33,022 nucleotides of DNA from SIG701 sp045611685. Lineage in GTDB: Bacteria; Bacillota; Clostridia; Oscillospirales; CAG-272. The notes under the pieces were generated by a model. It did no database searches. It was not told where the DNA came from and saw only the letters and a list, made by a program, of their open reading frames with translations. Positions 31,546 to 33,022 of this stretch are shown here, piece after piece. The stretch is from contig JAZKXO010000070.1 in the NCBI GenBank assembly GCA_045611685.1, positions 1 through 33,022 of the forward strand, in the 5' to 3' direction. The number at the start of each line of letters is the position of its first letter. The first letter of the stretch is position 1. The translations under genes were made by a program, and so were the position numbers.

Positions 31546-32745
31546 ATGTCCAAACATCATAGAATGCTCATCTTCGCCTGCGCGGCCGTGTACGTTGCCG
31601 CGTACGTCGGACGCCTTTCGTATATGGCGTCGATGGTCGGTATTCTGAACGCCACCGGCGTTACAAAAGCCGAGGCGGGACTCGTTTCCACGTTCTTCTA
31701 TCTTACATACGGATGCGGGCAGCTCATAAACGCCTTCCTCTGCCGGCATTATAAGCCCCGTCCGGTGATCGCAGGCGTGCTTGCCGTCTCCGCTTTGTCG
31801 AATATTCTCGTTCTTTTTTGCCACGACGTTTCCGTTATCAAGTTTATCTGGCTGGTGAACGGCGCCGCCCAGTCGATGCTGTGGTGCACGCTTATTGAAC
31901 TGCTTTCCCGCCGTATCCCGCGCGAGCATCTTACGAAGGCAACCTTAGCCATGAGCAGTACCGTCGCGATCGGTACCGTTTCCGCGTACGGGATCTCGGC
32001 GCTCTGTATCGGCTTTGGCAAGGTGTTTTTCACGTTCGGTATCGCCGGCTGCGTGCTTTTTTCGATGATCCCCGTCTGGCTCGTCTGCACAGCCCCGCTT
32101 AAAACCATGTCTCTCGTTACCGCTATCGAGGGCAAGCCCTCGGAAACGCCGTCGATCGGCCGCGTCTTCAAAACGATGGGTGCGCTCATTCTCGTAACCG
32201 GCGTCATCGCCATCGGCAACGGATTTTTGAAGGACACCATGACGACGTGGGTGCCGACGCTTCTGTACGATTCGTTCGGCGTGCCGGAGGAGTATTCCGT
32301 TATCATCACGCTGATTCTGCCGCTTCTTTCCATCTGCGGTGCCACGATCGTCGTTACGATGCGCCGCTTCGTGCGCTCGTATAACCGCATTATGAGCATC
32401 TTGTTTTTCGGTGCGACGCTCGGCTTTATTGGCGTGCTCACGGCGTATCATACCGGCAGTATCGTTGCTACCGTTCTTTCGTGCGCCGTCAACGCGTGCC
32501 TTATGTCGGCGGTCAACAACATTATTACGTTTATGATTCCGATGGATCAGCCGCACAGCTCCGGTATGTTTGCCGGCATCATGGATGCGTTCTGCTACGT
32601 CGGCAGTACGCTCAGCGGCATCGTGCCCGGCGCGGTCATTGATGCCGGAGGATTCGGCACACTGCTCATTATTCTGCCGTCGGCGGCGATCTTCTTCTCC
32701 GCGTTTGCGTTCGTGAGCGGCATAAAAAAGAAAAAGAACGGCTAA
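31546..32745 (+). CDS. Major facilitator superfamily transporter (OPA/sugar-phosphate-like)
   Basis: 399 residues from the ATG at 31546 (GAGGGA upstream); the longer frame begins before the promoter. About twelve membrane helices, with the MFS arrangement of two six-helix halves around a polar loop at ~180-210. YVAAYVGRLSY in helix 1, LVSTFFYLTYGCGQLINAFLCRHYKPR (split by the helix 2-3 loop) and DTMTTWVPTLLYDSFG in helix 7 resemble the organophosphate antiporter branch (GlpT/UhpC type). The substrate is unknown. Lys/Arg-rich C-terminus, cytoplasmic as expected. Transcribed alone from a consensus promoter. Confidence 0.87.
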   Translation: MSKHHRMLIFACAAVYVAAYVGRLSYMASMVGILNATGVTKAEAGLVSTFFYLTYGCGQLINAFLCRHYKPRPVIAGVLAVSALSNILVLFCHDVSVIKFIWLVNGAAQSMLWCTLIELLSRRIPREHLTKATLAMSSTVAIGTVSAYGISALCIGFGKVFFTFGIAGCVLFSMIPVWLVCTAPLKTMSLVTAIEGKPSETPSIGRVFKTMGALILVTGVIAIGNGFLKDTMTTWVPTLLYDSFGVPEEYSVIITLILPLLSICGATIVVTMRRFVRSYNRIMSILFFGATLGFIGVLTAYHTGSIVATVLSCAVNACLMSAVNNIITFMIPMDQPHSSGMFAGIMDAFCYVGSTLSGIVPGAVIDAGGFGTLLIILPSAAIFFSAFAFVSGIKKKKNG

Positions 32746-32752
32746 AAAATAC

Positions 32753-32781
32753 TTGCAATCCGCCGCTTCGTGTGCTATAAT
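32753..32781 (+). promoter_or_regulatory. Promoter of tRNA-Val
   Basis: TTGCAA at 32753-32758 and TATAAT at 32776-32781, 17 bases apart. The RNA start near 32788 is a few bases before the mature tRNA. Confidence 0.87.
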
Positions 32782-32793
32782 GAAGTGGCAGTC

Positions 32794-32870
32794 GGAGGCG
32801 TAGCTCAGCTGGTCAGAGCGCACGGTTCACATCCGTGAGGTCATGGGTTCGAGCCCCCTCGTCTCCACCA
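32794..32870 (+). tRNA. tRNA-Val (anticodon CAC)
   Basis: 77 bases with encoded CCA (32868-32870). Acceptor stem GGAGGCG/CGTCTCC (one G-T pair), D arm GCTC...GAGC, anticodon stem CACGG/CCGTG with loop TTCACAT giving anticodon CAC (reads GUG), and T loop TTCGAGC. The T stem ATGGG/CCCCT has a T-C mismatch at its second pair. All other elements are regular. Confidence 0.93.
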
Positions 32871-32875
32871 GGAAT

Positions 32876-32904
32876 AAAAAAAGAGTCCTATGGACTCTTT
32901 TTTT
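32876..32904. terminator. Bidirectional terminator after tRNA-Val
   Basis: Thirteen-base stem AAAAAAAGAGTCC / GGACTCTTTTTTT with loop TAT. It serves the tRNA on the plus strand and the gene entering from the right on the minus strand. Confidence 0.92.
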
Positions 32905-33022
32905 ATTCCTCGCGAGCACGCACGGCGAAGAAACCCTCCTCCCCCTCGGGGAGGATAAGGTTTGCGCCGAGAATTACGAGGGACAAAGGAAAACGTGGGC
33001 GCAAAACGGGGTTCAGAGCCCC
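32903..33022 (-). CDS. C-terminal end of an unidentified protein (cut by window end)
   Basis: Minus-strand frame open from the last base to a TAA at 32905-32903, 39 residues, ending ILGANLILPEGEEGFFAVRA-REE. The stop directly abuts a terminator with a T tract on this strand, which supports a real gene end. The fragment is too short to identify. Confidence 0.5.
   Translation of the reverse strand, partial: GALNPVLRPRFPLSLVILGANLILPEGEEGFFAVRAREE

Overview
The window looks like chromosomal DNA of a Gram-positive Clostridia-type bacterium with a fairly GC-rich genome, probably an uncultured gut Oscillospirales/Christensenellales-like lineage. The basis is addAB instead of recBCD, RNase M5, class II Fba, a DUF1934 protein next to holA, DUF4173 and DUF2975/XRE modules, strong AGGAGG-type ribosome binding sites and many TTGACA-N17-TATAAT promoters. 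The genus cannot be named from this sequence. Genes are tightly packed, with frequent ATGA overlaps and hairpin-plus-T-tract terminators, several of them shared by convergent genes.

Layout. 1-1570: end of an amino-sugar operon (NagA-like deacetylase, cut by the window edge, then a divergent NagB-like protein). 1635-3553: two regulators, an AraC-type protein and a MerR-type protein with a hydrophobic C-terminal half and a MerR-style 19-bp-spacer promoter. 3577-5799: an AT-rich insertion with 36-bp terminal inverted repeats. It carries one gene, an ECF-like sigma factor with a long C-terminal extension, and no transposase. It sits inside the hairpin of the terminator shared by the MerR gene and a convergent Kef-type antiporter. 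5822-8179: the antiporter and class II fructose-bisphosphate aldolase, both on the minus strand. 8369-16111: a QueG-like iron-sulphur protein translationally coupled to addB and addA (double-strand-break repair nuclease/helicase). 16167-18401: a minus-strand DUF2975, XRE regulator, DUF4173 operon with a palindrome at its promoter. 18735-21432: an overlapping operon of pyridoxal/pyridoxamine kinase, HD-domain protein and serine beta-lactamase-fold hydrolase. 21602-23814: secG with a Thr/Glu-rich tail, then an M23-fold secreted protein. 23856-28704 (minus): ygiQ-type radical SAM protein, a spacer with five DnaA-box-like sites, gtrA-like, rnmV, holA and DUF1934. 28873-29274: a small secreted SleB-like protein. 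29341-31388 (minus): asnS and an ImmA/IrrE-like metallopeptidase. 31546-32870: an MFS transporter and tRNA-Val(CAC). The 3' end holds the tail of an unidentified minus-strand gene.

Most of the window is ordinary core genome. The part that most deserves a second look is the sigma-factor-carrying, transposase-less insertion at 3577-5799. It has the architecture of a mobile insertion cassette, here carrying a transcription factor as its only cargo. Secondary points are the NagB-like protein lacking a canonical active-site aspartate, the M23 protein lacking a zinc-ligand histidine, the DnaA-box-like cluster, and an unexplained GC-rich segment at 18500-18650.
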